From Flavonifractor sp. An10 (GTDB taxonomy: Bacteria > Bacillota > Clostridia > Oscillospirales > Oscillospiraceae): a DNA stretch of 64,000 nucleotides. The position numbers and the translations under genes were made by a program. The notes under the pieces were generated by a model. The model was not told the origin of the DNA. It did no database searches and saw only the letters and a list, made by a program, of their open reading frames with translations. The stretch is from NCBI RefSeq assembly GCF_002161215.1, contig NZ_NFMB01000001.1, positions 124,001 to 188,000 on the forward strand, in the 5' to 3' direction. This document shows positions 34,545 through 42,342 of the stretch, one piece after another (positions within the stretch are counted from its first letter, which is position 1; every line of letters begins with the position of its first letter).

Positions 34545-36077
34545 ATGAGCTTATTAGAAATTGACGGACTGACACACTCTTTTGGAGAGAATGTGCTATA
34601 CAAAAATGCAGGCTTTACACTCAACAAGGGGGAACATATTGGTATTGTCGGACAGAACGGAACCGGCAAAAGCACTTTAATCAAAATCTGTACGGAGCAG
34701 ATCATTCCAGACAGCGGGCGTATCGTCTGGCAACCAAATACTACGGTTGGTTATTTAGACCAATATGCGGAAATTGACCATTCCCTAACGATGAAGGAAT
34801 TCCTTAAATCTGCTTTCTCAAAGCTATTTGATATGGAAGCACAGGCAATGGAGCTCTATGAAAAAGCTGCTGACGGCGATATGAAAAGCCTTGAACTGGC
34901 CGCCCATTATCAGGAGCAGCTTGAAGCCCACGATTTTTACTCGATAGATACAGCCATTGAGCGTGTCGCCAATGGGTTAGGACTTCTGGCTATTGGCCTT
35001 GACCGTTCGATTGCAGAAATGAGTGGCGGACAACGAGCCAAAGTAATTTTAGCGAAGTTGCTGCTGGAAAAACCGGATGTTTTGTTGCTGGATGAGCCGA
35101 CCAATTTCCTTGATAAAGACCATGTGACATGGCTGGCAGAATATTTATCTGCTTTGGAAAATGCTTTTTTAGTAGTTTCCCATGATTATGGCTTTCTGGA
35201 CAAGATAGCGAACCGCATTTGTGATATTGATAACGATACTATCACGAAATACTATGGCACATATTCCGAATTTTTGCGAAAGAAAACTTTGCTGCGGGAA
35301 GATTATGTAAGACAATATGCGGCCCAGCAAAAGGAAATTAAAAAGACGGAGGAATTTATACGGAAGAACATAGCGGGAAGAAAAGCAAAGATGGCGAGAG
35401 GACGACAAAAGCAGCTTGACCGGATGGAAAAGATGGAGGCCTTAGACCAAAAGGAAATTATTCCGTACTTCCATTTTCCCGTACTTCCATTAACCAATAC
35501 AGAACACTTGTTGGTGAAACATCTGGCAGTTGGCTACCATTACCCCGTTTTATCAAACGTTGAATTTAGCATTAAGGGAGGACAAAAAGTTGTTATTACT
35601 GGATTTAATGGGATTGGAAAATCGACACTGTTAAAAACCCTGATTGGGGAAATTCCATCTATGCAGGGCCATTTCAAATTTTCCGATCAGGTTACTATCG
35701 GATATTTTGAACAGGATTTAGAGTGGCAAGAACCTGAATTGACGCCCATTCAAATTGTTGCCAATGCTTATCCCAATATGGTGACAAAAGATGTCCGCAA
35801 ACATTTGGCGCGATGTGGGATTTCCAGTAAACACGCTATGCAGGCCATAGGAACATTAAGCGGTGGAGAGCAGGCAAAGGTAAAAATGTGTCTGCTTACT
35901 CTGACTCCCTGCAATTTCTTAATTATGGATGAACCTACAAACCATTTAGATGTACAGGCAAAAGAGGCTTTGAAAACAGCCCTTTCAACTTTTGAGGGAA
36001 CGGTACTGCTCGTATCGCATGAAGAAGCCTTTTACCGAAATTGGACACAACGAGTTATTAACATTGAGAAAAAATAG
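34545..36077 (+). CDS. ABC-F family ATPase (ribosome protection candidate)
   Basis: 510 aa from the ATG at 34545; an in-frame start 35 codons upstream falls inside the terminator and is unlikely. Two ABC domains: Walker A GQNGTGKST and GFNGIGKST, signatures MSGGQRAKV and LSGGEQAKV, Walker B LLLDEPTNFLD and IMDEPTNHLD, with a linker rich in Lys and Arg between (about 230-305). No membrane segment. Leader and terminator control favour an antibiotic-resistance ABC-F (Lsa/Vga/Msr-like), which displaces drugs from the ribosome, over a housekeeping one. Confidence 0.85.
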   Translation: MSLLEIDGLTHSFGENVLYKNAGFTLNKGEHIGIVGQNGTGKSTLIKICTEQIIPDSGRIVWQPNTTVGYLDQYAEIDHSLTMKEFLKSAFSKLFDMEAQAMELYEKAADGDMKSLELAAHYQEQLEAHDFYSIDTAIERVANGLGLLAIGLDRSIAEMSGGQRAKVILAKLLLEKPDVLLLDEPTNFLDKDHVTWLAEYLSALENAFLVVSHDYGFLDKIANRICDIDNDTITKYYGTYSEFLRKKTLLREDYVRQYAAQQKEIKKTEEFIRKNIAGRKAKMARGRQKQLDRMEKMEALDQKEIIPYFHFPVLPLTNTEHLLVKHLAVGYHYPVLSNVEFSIKGGQKVVITGFNGIGKSTLLKTLIGEIPSMQGHFKFSDQVTIGYFEQDLEWQEPELTPIQIVANAYPNMVTKDVRKHLARCGISSKHAMQAIGTLSGGEQAKVKMCLLTLTPCNFLIMDEPTNHLDVQAKEALKTALSTFEGTVLLVSHEEAFYRNWTQRVINIEKK

Positions 36078-36108
36078 AGTTTTGTAACAGTGCATAGTAA
36101 TAAAAATA

Positions 36109-36151
36109 GCCACTTGGAAAGTGCGCATTCGGCACTTCCCAAGCGGCTTTT
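36109..36151. terminator. Terminator between ABC-F and S1-domain genes
   Basis: GCCACTTGGAAAGTGC pairs with GCACTTCCCAAGCGGC, followed by TTTTG. It lies between two convergent genes and can serve both. Confidence 0.85.
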
Positions 36152-36156
36152 GTGCA

Positions 36157-37716
36157 TTACAAATTCTGCCGGATGATCCGCGTGATGATGCCCACGGCCA
36201 CGCCCCGCTCCATATCCAGGCGGGTGACGGCAAAGGACACATCATCCTTCTTGCCGGGCATCCTGTAGTCATAGCAGGAGTGGGCTACCGCATTGACGCC
36301 ATTGGCGAGCCGGACATAGACCACACCTTTATGAACATCGGTGACCTTTCCGGCGTATTTGCCCTGGATGCGGCACTTCTGCAGGTTGTCCCGGTCAGTG
36401 TTTTCCGAAGTGCTCTTGATGTCGGCCCGGATGCCCAGGTCCTCCAGGCTGTTGCGCCGTACACTGAGGATACGGATCAGCACTTCATCGCCCACAGCAA
36501 ACCGCTCATGGGCGTCGCCGATCCAGTCCCAGGCAAGGTCGCGGGCCAGAATGGAGCATTCCACGCCGAACACCTCCACACGGACGACCTTTTCCGCCAC
36601 AGCGATGACCCTGGCCTGGACAATGCGGCCCTCGTAGACGCGGTACATCCCATCCGGGTCCAAATCGAAATAGAAGGTCTGGCGCTTGCGCATCATGGCC
36701 TCCCGGCGGCTGGCTACCACGCTGCGGGTCTTGGAGTCAATGCCCCGCACCACAAAGTCAATGTCGGCGCCCAGCATATTCCCCAGGATCTTGTTCTGGC
36801 GCAGCATCAGGTCAGTGTATTCCTGGCCGGAGGGGCTGCGGCCCAGGTTGATCATCATTTCCTTCAGGGGGATGATGATTCTGAATCCCTTGTAGTCCAC
36901 CACAGCCACCGTTTTGCGGTTGTCCAGCTGCTCAATGCCGCCCAGCTTGCCGGTGAGGATGCGGCGGGTGCGGTAGGCGTTGTGGATCTCATGCCAGATG
37001 ATGTCCTCACGGTCTTCCTGTGTCTCCACATCTTCCCGGCTGCGGATGGTAAGGATCGAAGGCTCTCTGCGGCGGGGAGCGGCGGTGCGCCTGGGAGTAG
37101 AAGCGGGAGTAGGGGCTGCCTCTGCCGGCGGTTCGGCCAGAGCGGCAGGAGTTTCTGCCGCAGCCGCTTCGCTATCATCAGACGGCGCATCTTCCTCAAC
37201 GGGAGCCATCGGCTCAGGAGGCTCTGCTTCTGCGGGAACTCCTTCCGCCGGCTCCATACTTTCGGCCGGCGCGGTCTTTTTCCTGCGGGTGGCCCGCTTG
37301 GGCTTGGGCGGTTCCGGTTCCTCAGCCGCTTCAGAAACAGGCTCACCGGGGACATCGACCGCACTATCATCAGCGGGAACAGCAGAGGTATCTTCGCCAT
37401 CATCACTGTCAGGGCCCTCTGCCAGAACAGCGGTGTCGTCCTCGCCGGGGAGGGCGTCTGCCGCCGCAGTATCGGCAGCTGCCGTACTAAACACCTCGCT
37501 TTCGGTAAGTTCCGGGAGGGTACCGCCATCCGCCATGGGGGCAGCATCTTCATCAGTCTGGTCCATAGAGGCCAGCAGCTCATTCAAATCGCCGCCATCA
37601 GAAGGCGCCGCCATATCAGCCTGCGCTTCATCAGGGGGCGGAGTGTTCTCCACGGGAACCGTGGTCTCAGGAGCGGAATTTTCCTGCTCCAGCAATTCCT
37701 TTTTCTTGGTTGCCAT
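36157..37716 (-). CDS. S1-domain RNA-binding protein of the ICE
   Basis: 519 aa. Residues 1-215 are a long low-complexity acidic/Ala/Pro region with an internal basic patch (PKRATRRKKT); the rest is globular, with two S1-like OB segments near the C-terminus (VYEGRIVQARVIAVAEKVVR and IQGKYAGKVTDVHKGVVYVR). Proteins of this layout occur next to VirD4 in clostridial ICEs; the role in transfer is unknown. It begins 27 nt after virD4 with AGGAGG upstream. Confidence 0.8.
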   Translation of the reverse strand: MATKKKELLEQENSAPETTVPVENTPPPDEAQADMAAPSDGGDLNELLASMDQTDEDAAPMADGGTLPELTESEVFSTAAADTAAADALPGEDDTAVLAEGPDSDDGEDTSAVPADDSAVDVPGEPVSEAAEEPEPPKPKRATRRKKTAPAESMEPAEGVPAEAEPPEPMAPVEEDAPSDDSEAAAAETPAALAEPPAEAAPTPASTPRRTAAPRRREPSILTIRSREDVETQEDREDIIWHEIHNAYRTRRILTGKLGGIEQLDNRKTVAVVDYKGFRIIIPLKEMMINLGRSPSGQEYTDLMLRQNKILGNMLGADIDFVVRGIDSKTRSVVASRREAMMRKRQTFYFDLDPDGMYRVYEGRIVQARVIAVAEKVVRVEVFGVECSILARDLAWDWIGDAHERFAVGDEVLIRILSVRRNSLEDLGIRADIKSTSENTDRDNLQKCRIQGKYAGKVTDVHKGVVYVRLANGVNAVAHSCYDYRMPGKKDDVSFAVTRLDMERGVAVGIITRIIRQNL

Positions 37717-37742
37717 AAGTAAAAACCTCCTATGATGTGAAT

Positions 37743-39602
37743 TTAAGAAAGGATCGAGTCCTTATCTGTGGTGATGATCCCGTCCGGGGCCTCAGCGGAA
37801 GGGGCCGGAGCTGCCTGCTTGGCGCCGGCGGGTGTGCCGGCTGCCTTGGGCTTTCTCTTTACCGGCTTTTTGGGGGCGGTCCCCTGCGGCTTGGGGGGCG
37901 GGGACGGTGCGGCGGCAGGCTTCGGCTGCGCCTGTTCCTCCAATTTTCGCCATTCAGGAATGTGCGCCGAGGCTTTGCAGTCGCGGAGCTTGGAGGATTC
38001 CGGGTGCTTGGAGTAGTCCATCTTCTCTACCTTCAGGGCTTTTTGGCCGCGGATAATGACCAGCGCCTGCGTAATCGGCAGACGAAGCACTTCATCCGGG
38101 GTGAGGACGGGTCGTTTGCCGACGCCGGAGGTCTCCCGGTATTCCGGCGTATAATTGGAGATGCGCCAGGTACCCAGCTGCTTGGATTTACTGGACACTG
38201 ACACAGAGGCCAGACCAGTGCGCTCGGAGATGAATTCCGCCGTCAGGCTGTCTGTGCAGCCCAAAAACAGCTGCGCGTCGCAATTTCCAAGTATTTCCTG
38301 CCAGAGATTGAGCGGGTATCTGTTTTGGAGACCCGCAAGGTTCTGGAAGACACAGCTCATGGATATGTTTCTGGATCGAATCACACTGAGACGGCGGGAG
38401 AGGTCCGGAATGGTCCCGCAGGCAGTGAGCTCTTCCCCCAAGATATGGACGGGAACCGGCAGTTTGCCGCCCTCACAGTTCTTGTCTGCATATCGCACCA
38501 ACTTGATAAAGCAGAAGGACAGGAACAGGCTTGCCAGAAAATCAAAGGTGCTGTCCTGGTCGCTGGTAACGAGGAAGTAGGCGCACCGCTCCTGGCCGGG
38601 CAGTTCCAGGTCGATCTCATCCCGGGTGGTGATCTTCTTGATGAGCTCCGACTGGAACACCTGCAGCCGGGAGCCAAGGCCGATGATGACGCCGCTGCGC
38701 ACCGTGTCGCTGGCCTGCTTGAACAGGCTGTAGGGCGCTTTGGCCGGATGGGTGGGCGGCAGAACATCAAACAGGCTATCCAAGTCGGATTCCCCGTTCA
38801 GCGTCAGCAGCCGGTACACCTCGCCGATATTCCTGTTTTCTTTGGCATAGCTCTGGTCCACATAGAGGACGAGGGCTTTCAGCAGGTTCATCTCACAGGA
38901 GTCCCAGAAGTGGTCGCCCTTGCCGGTGCTGTTGGTGTTCTTGATAATGACATCCACAAAAAGCTGCGCCATCAGTTCCTGCCCTTCCACTTCGGAAAGG
39001 CAGTTCCAGCTGTCTGAGTTTTCCGGCAGCACCAAGTTGAAAACCTTGACGCAATAGCCCTGATCCCGCAGGTATTCGCTGGATTTTTCATAGAGTTCGC
39101 TTTTCGGATCTGAAATGATCAGCGATTCCCCACGGATCACCGCCTGAAGGATGCGGTTCATACAAAATGAGCGGGTCTTCATGCTGCCTGACGAGCCGTA
39201 CACGGCCAGGTTGCCGTTGATGCGGGGATTCTCGGGAATACAGACGGCTTTCCCGTCCAGCATCCCCAGTACAATACCTTTGTGCTTGCGCAGGTCCGGC
39301 ACCAGATCCAGCACACCCTTCATTTCCTTGCGGCCCATCCAGCCGGAGGTGCCGTAGGTGCCCTTGGCCGAATAGACAAAGTTCCGGTCTGTGTCATACT
39401 CGCCGGTATCACTGTAGCCCATCCTCATGACCATGAGCAGCAGGATCGCCAGCAGGCCAATGCAGATCAGCACCCCGTACACCCCATAGGGCGGATGGAG
39501 CACAGAGGTCAGGCAGGTAATAAAATCGGGCGACGCTGCCGCCGGAGATGTGCCGTCTCCGGGGATGCCGCCGCCCTGTTTCCATGCCGCGTAGTTGCCC
39601 AA
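37743..39602 (-). CDS. virD4: VirD4/TraG-type coupling protein
   Basis: 619 aa as given from a TTG; the frame is open further to 39692, adding a first membrane segment (LIAGLIATPFAILAILYAGG). There the expected start is an ATA codon (ATA-GAC-AAG) following GGGAGG, overlapping the upstream stop. A second membrane segment (about 39-58), Walker A GSSGSMKTRS, SDPKSELYEKSSEYLR, Walker B region VHILGEELTACG and a Pro/Ala/Lys-rich tail follow. It recruits the relaxase-DNA complex to the transfer channel. It differs from the split virD4 at 16-24 kb (GSSGSGKT there). Confidence 0.9.
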   Translation of the reverse strand: MGNYAAWKQGGGIPGDGTSPAAASPDFITCLTSVLHPPYGVYGVLICIGLLAILLLMVMRMGYSDTGEYDTDRNFVYSAKGTYGTSGWMGRKEMKGVLDLVPDLRKHKGIVLGMLDGKAVCIPENPRINGNLAVYGSSGSMKTRSFCMNRILQAVIRGESLIISDPKSELYEKSSEYLRDQGYCVKVFNLVLPENSDSWNCLSEVEGQELMAQLFVDVIIKNTNSTGKGDHFWDSCEMNLLKALVLYVDQSYAKENRNIGEVYRLLTLNGESDLDSLFDVLPPTHPAKAPYSLFKQASDTVRSGVIIGLGSRLQVFQSELIKKITTRDEIDLELPGQERCAYFLVTSDQDSTFDFLASLFLSFCFIKLVRYADKNCEGGKLPVPVHILGEELTACGTIPDLSRRLSVIRSRNISMSCVFQNLAGLQNRYPLNLWQEILGNCDAQLFLGCTDSLTAEFISERTGLASVSVSSKSKQLGTWRISNYTPEYRETSGVGKRPVLTPDEVLRLPITQALVIIRGQKALKVEKMDYSKHPESSKLRDCKASAHIPEWRKLEEQAQPKPAAAPSPPPKPQGTAPKKPVKRKPKAAGTPAGAKQAAPAPSAEAPDGIITTDKDSILS

Positions 39603-39688
39603 TATCTGCCCCAGAAAGCCGCCTGCGTAGAGAATCGCAAGGATGGCGAACGGCGTAGCGATCAGGCCTGCAATGAGTTTCTTCTTGT

Positions 39689-40687
39689 CTATGGGAACAA
39701 CCTCCCCTCGAATTTTGTGAAATCAATGGTTTGAAAGCGGACCCGGCCGCCGCAGTAGCGGCGCAGCACATCTGCCTGGAAGTCAAAACAGATCAGCGTG
39801 CCGGGGCGCTCCATCAGGTCGAGGGAGGTGTTAAAGCGTGCGATCCGGGGCAAGTCGCAGGAGTAGCCGAACAGCACCGGCGTGCCGTCCCGCTCCGCGG
39901 CATCCTGCTCTATGGCCCTTCCGGCATTTCCGGTAATCAAGCCCTGGGACAGAATGCGGTTAAGCTCTGCGGTTTTCAAGGGGTCACACAGTAAAGCAAG
40001 GATCACCTCCCCCTGGTGGTTATTTGTGAGAAAATAAAAATGGTCGTAGCTGCCGTCCAGCATGAAATAGTCGTGCTTGGCCCCGCCGGTACTGGTGAGC
40101 ATCTGGTAGGCAAGTTCCATGCTCTCGCCCAGCACCAGCCCATGCACATCTTCGGCGCGGTACTGACTGGCCAGACGCTGTTGGCACAGGACACTCCACA
40201 TCAGCGCCTTTACCCGCATCTCAGACTTGCAGCGCCATTTCATCAGGGCTGCGCTGCTGTTGTAGGTGACAAAAATGCCGGTGGGCGCCAGAAGCACCCC
40301 TGCGAACCGGGAGCTTCGCACCTGCGTGGTGTCGATCCCCATTTCCTTGACCTCACGGGAACTGTAAAAGGCGGGATACTCGATGGCTTCGCCACAATAG
40401 CCCTGCGGCGAAAAGACCTTCGGCTTTTCATCCTGAAAGAGCCCGATCCCCGCATTGTCCATCGTGACATAGGTTTCCGCGAGGCGGTGGAGCCGGAGCC
40501 GCCGGTTCACCTCGCTCTTGAGGCGGTTGGTGTCGGTGTCGCCGGTCAGGTAGGAAGAGAAACGCTCTGGCCAGCCGTCCAGCAGGGCGGCCTTGGCCTT
40601 TGCCCCCAGCCGATAGCCCCGGAGCCTGTCGCGGTAGTAGGTCCGCAGCAGCCCGCTCTTTTTAAGCGAGGTCACGACCGCCTCCAA
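39689..40687 (-). CDS. Conserved ICE accessory protein, unknown function
   Basis: 332 aa as given from a TTG without ribosome site. The same frame is open to about 40806 and encodes 40 more plausible residues (TLPFRLLSLTAISGEFPTSQ). The only good start, TTG at 40812 with AAAGGAGG 7 nt upstream, is one base out of frame, and the run GGGAAAA (40810-40804) stands between. So either a one-base deletion has damaged the gene or ribosomes slip back there. Motifs: LRGYRLGAKAKAALLDGWP, LLAPTGIFVTYNSSAALMKW, KHDYFMLDGSYDHFYFLTNN. A winged-helix-like start is possible. Neighbours are all transfer genes. Confidence 0.7.
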   Translation of the reverse strand: MEAVVTSLKKSGLLRTYYRDRLRGYRLGAKAKAALLDGWPERFSSYLTGDTDTNRLKSEVNRRLRLHRLAETYVTMDNAGIGLFQDEKPKVFSPQGYCGEAIEYPAFYSSREVKEMGIDTTQVRSSRFAGVLLAPTGIFVTYNSSAALMKWRCKSEMRVKALMWSVLCQQRLASQYRAEDVHGLVLGESMELAYQMLTSTGGAKHDYFMLDGSYDHFYFLTNNHQGEVILALLCDPLKTAELNRILSQGLITGNAGRAIEQDAAERDGTPVLFGYSCDLPRIARFNTSLDLMERPGTLICFDFQADVLRRYCGGRVRFQTIDFTKFEGRLFP

Positions 40688-40960
40688 ATAGTAGGGGCTG
40701 GCCGGGAGACGGTTCAGCTGGCTGGTTGGGAACTCTCCAGAGATGGCGGTCAGCGATAAAAGCCGGAACGGGAGCGTATCCGGCTGTGGAAAAGTGCGGC
40801 TGCTTTTCCCAAGGGATCACCTCCTTTGTCGGTGCTGGATTTTTACCGTAATGACTGAGAACTTCGGTAAAATAAAGCTTCTCCCAAGTGGCCGCAAGCC
40901 TGAAAATCCGGGGCTTTCGGCGGCTTCGCGGGATGTCGGGCCGCAAGGGGCCCAAAATGC

Positions 40961-41623
40961 TCAAAAATCCGAGATGGATTTCAGGCTTGATTTATGCTCT
41001 GCAAGCCAACCGGGAAAGCGGTGCTTCTCCATGACGAAAATCATCGTGCAGTCCTGCTCGCCCAGCTCGGCGGTGTTATAGGCATCACACAGCAGGCCGG
41101 TATCATCAGCCATTACAAAAGAGGACAGCAGATCTAAAATCTGCTTTTCCTCCAAGTTGTCATAGTCGCGCACCCGCCTGGTGGGGAGCGCCTGGTCATA
41201 CACCTGGGCGAAGCAGACAACACATTCCCGGTAATGGGGCAAAGTGTTCTCTTTGGCGTACTGCTCCAGGGCAAAATAGAGGGGGTCCAGCAGAAACTCG
41301 GCGCTCTGCCGCTGCCTGCGCTTTGGCAGAAGGCTGGGCAGCGTCACCGCAAGAACCTCGTTTTCATAGGTGATGGTGATACCGTGCATCACACTGGCGG
41401 ATTTAAGATAATCGCCCTTGCGGATCGTCGTGCTGGAATAAATTAGATGCCGCAGCCGGCAGGCGATACGCTCTGCCCGCAGCGCGGCATCGGTGGAAAG
41501 AGTCTCATAGTTATCGGGGTAACGCTGGATGTCGGTGGTGTCCATCGCATACAGCGCGTTGCTCAGCCGGGATATATCATCAAGAATGCTCCCGATCCGG
41601 CGGGATATAAGTTTTCGGTCCAA
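40961..41623 (-). CDS. Conserved ICE protein, DUF6100-like
   Basis: 220 aa, beginning MDRKLISRRIGSILDDISRL, mostly helical in the first 90 residues, then a mixed region (GITITYENEVLAVTLPSLLP, HYRECVVCFAQVYDQALPTR). No signal peptide or membrane segment. The pattern fits the DUF6100 family found in ICE transfer operons, with no known function; this family call is from memory of the pattern. It starts directly at the previous gene's stop. Confidence 0.65.
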   Translation of the reverse strand: MDRKLISRRIGSILDDISRLSNALYAMDTTDIQRYPDNYETLSTDAALRAERIACRLRHLIYSSTTIRKGDYLKSASVMHGITITYENEVLAVTLPSLLPKRRQRQSAEFLLDPLYFALEQYAKENTLPHYRECVVCFAQVYDQALPTRRVRDYDNLEEKQILDLLSSFVMADDTGLLCDAYNTAELGEQDCTMIFVMEKHRFPGWLAEHKSSLKSISDF

Positions 41624-42151
41624 TCATGTGCCTCCTGCTTTCTTGAAATAGTGTGTCTGGCCGTTTTCCTCTACGGTGCAGAACCCGGAAATGCCGGGAC
41701 AGTCGATTTTGGCGATCTGCGCCGGTGTATCGACCAGAATAATGCGGCGGCTGCCTCCCTTATTGCCCCGCAGGGCATGGCAGACAAGCGCCTCCTGCCC
41801 GTCCTCAACGCAGGCCACCTCGTAGAGTTCGCCATCGGCAAAGAAAACGAGCTTGACAGGAAAATCAGCGGGAGCATGGTAATCGGCCCGCTGAATGAAG
41901 TCCAGCAGGACCCATACTGCCCGGACAAGCGCCTGGTCAATTTTAGCTGACTGGCCGGCCGGGAAATAGCCGCCGCTCTCTGTTTGAAAAATGCGGCCCT
42001 GCCTCTCCAGGTGGGAGAGCAGGGCCTTTGCCGTATCTTCTTTGCCAGGGTGAAAACAAAGAAGCTGCTGTTCACTGAGGCCAGGGTACATTGTGACCGT
42101 CCGCAGCAAGTCCGCAGCCTCATTTCCATAGATTTCAGCCCTGGTCTTCAT
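41624..42151 (-). CDS. Conserved ICE protein, DUF5697-like
   Basis: 175 aa. The N-terminal 60 residues look like a winged helix (LSEQQLLCFHPGKEDTAKAL, LSHLERQGRIFQTESGGYFP), the rest is an alpha/beta domain (FFADGELYEVACVEDGQEAL). This fits DUF5697, a family of ICE transfer operons with no known role. GGAGGTGAG precedes the ATG. It directly abuts the next gene (stop 41624, next start 41623). Confidence 0.65.
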   Translation of the reverse strand: MKTRAEIYGNEAADLLRTVTMYPGLSEQQLLCFHPGKEDTAKALLSHLERQGRIFQTESGGYFPAGQSAKIDQALVRAVWVLLDFIQRADYHAPADFPVKLVFFADGELYEVACVEDGQEALVCHALRGNKGGSRRIILVDTPAQIAKIDCPGISGFCTVEENGQTHYFKKAGGT

Positions 42152-42175
42152 GGGGGCTCACCTCCTTTATCAAAT

Positions 42176-42277
42176 GGCGTCATCAAGGCGTCATCGGAAC
42201 GCCTTATCGAATATTGGAACGCCGGAAAGACGCCATCTGGGCGTCAAACCGGCGCTTTTCTTCATGGAAGGCGTCAT
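42176..42277. repeat. Repeated GGCGTCAT motifs between virB4 and the next gene
   Basis: GGCGTCAT occurs at 42176-42183, 42187-42194 and 42270-42277, with the near match GGCGTCAA at about 42240 and inverted GACGCC at about 42229. On the minus strand this reads ATGACGCC. The cluster lies in the only long gap of the transfer operon, so it may be an operator or an RNA-level control site. Confidence 0.5.
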
Positions 42278-42342
42278 ATAGACGCACACCCAGCGCGGTA
42301 CATCAAAACATGGGATTCACCTCGCATATATATCATTTGAAC

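Noticed and set aside
36121..37722. 533-aa plus-strand ORF antisense to the S1-domain gene
   Set aside because: Low-complexity mirror of the acidic/Ala-rich region; no domain or ribosome site.
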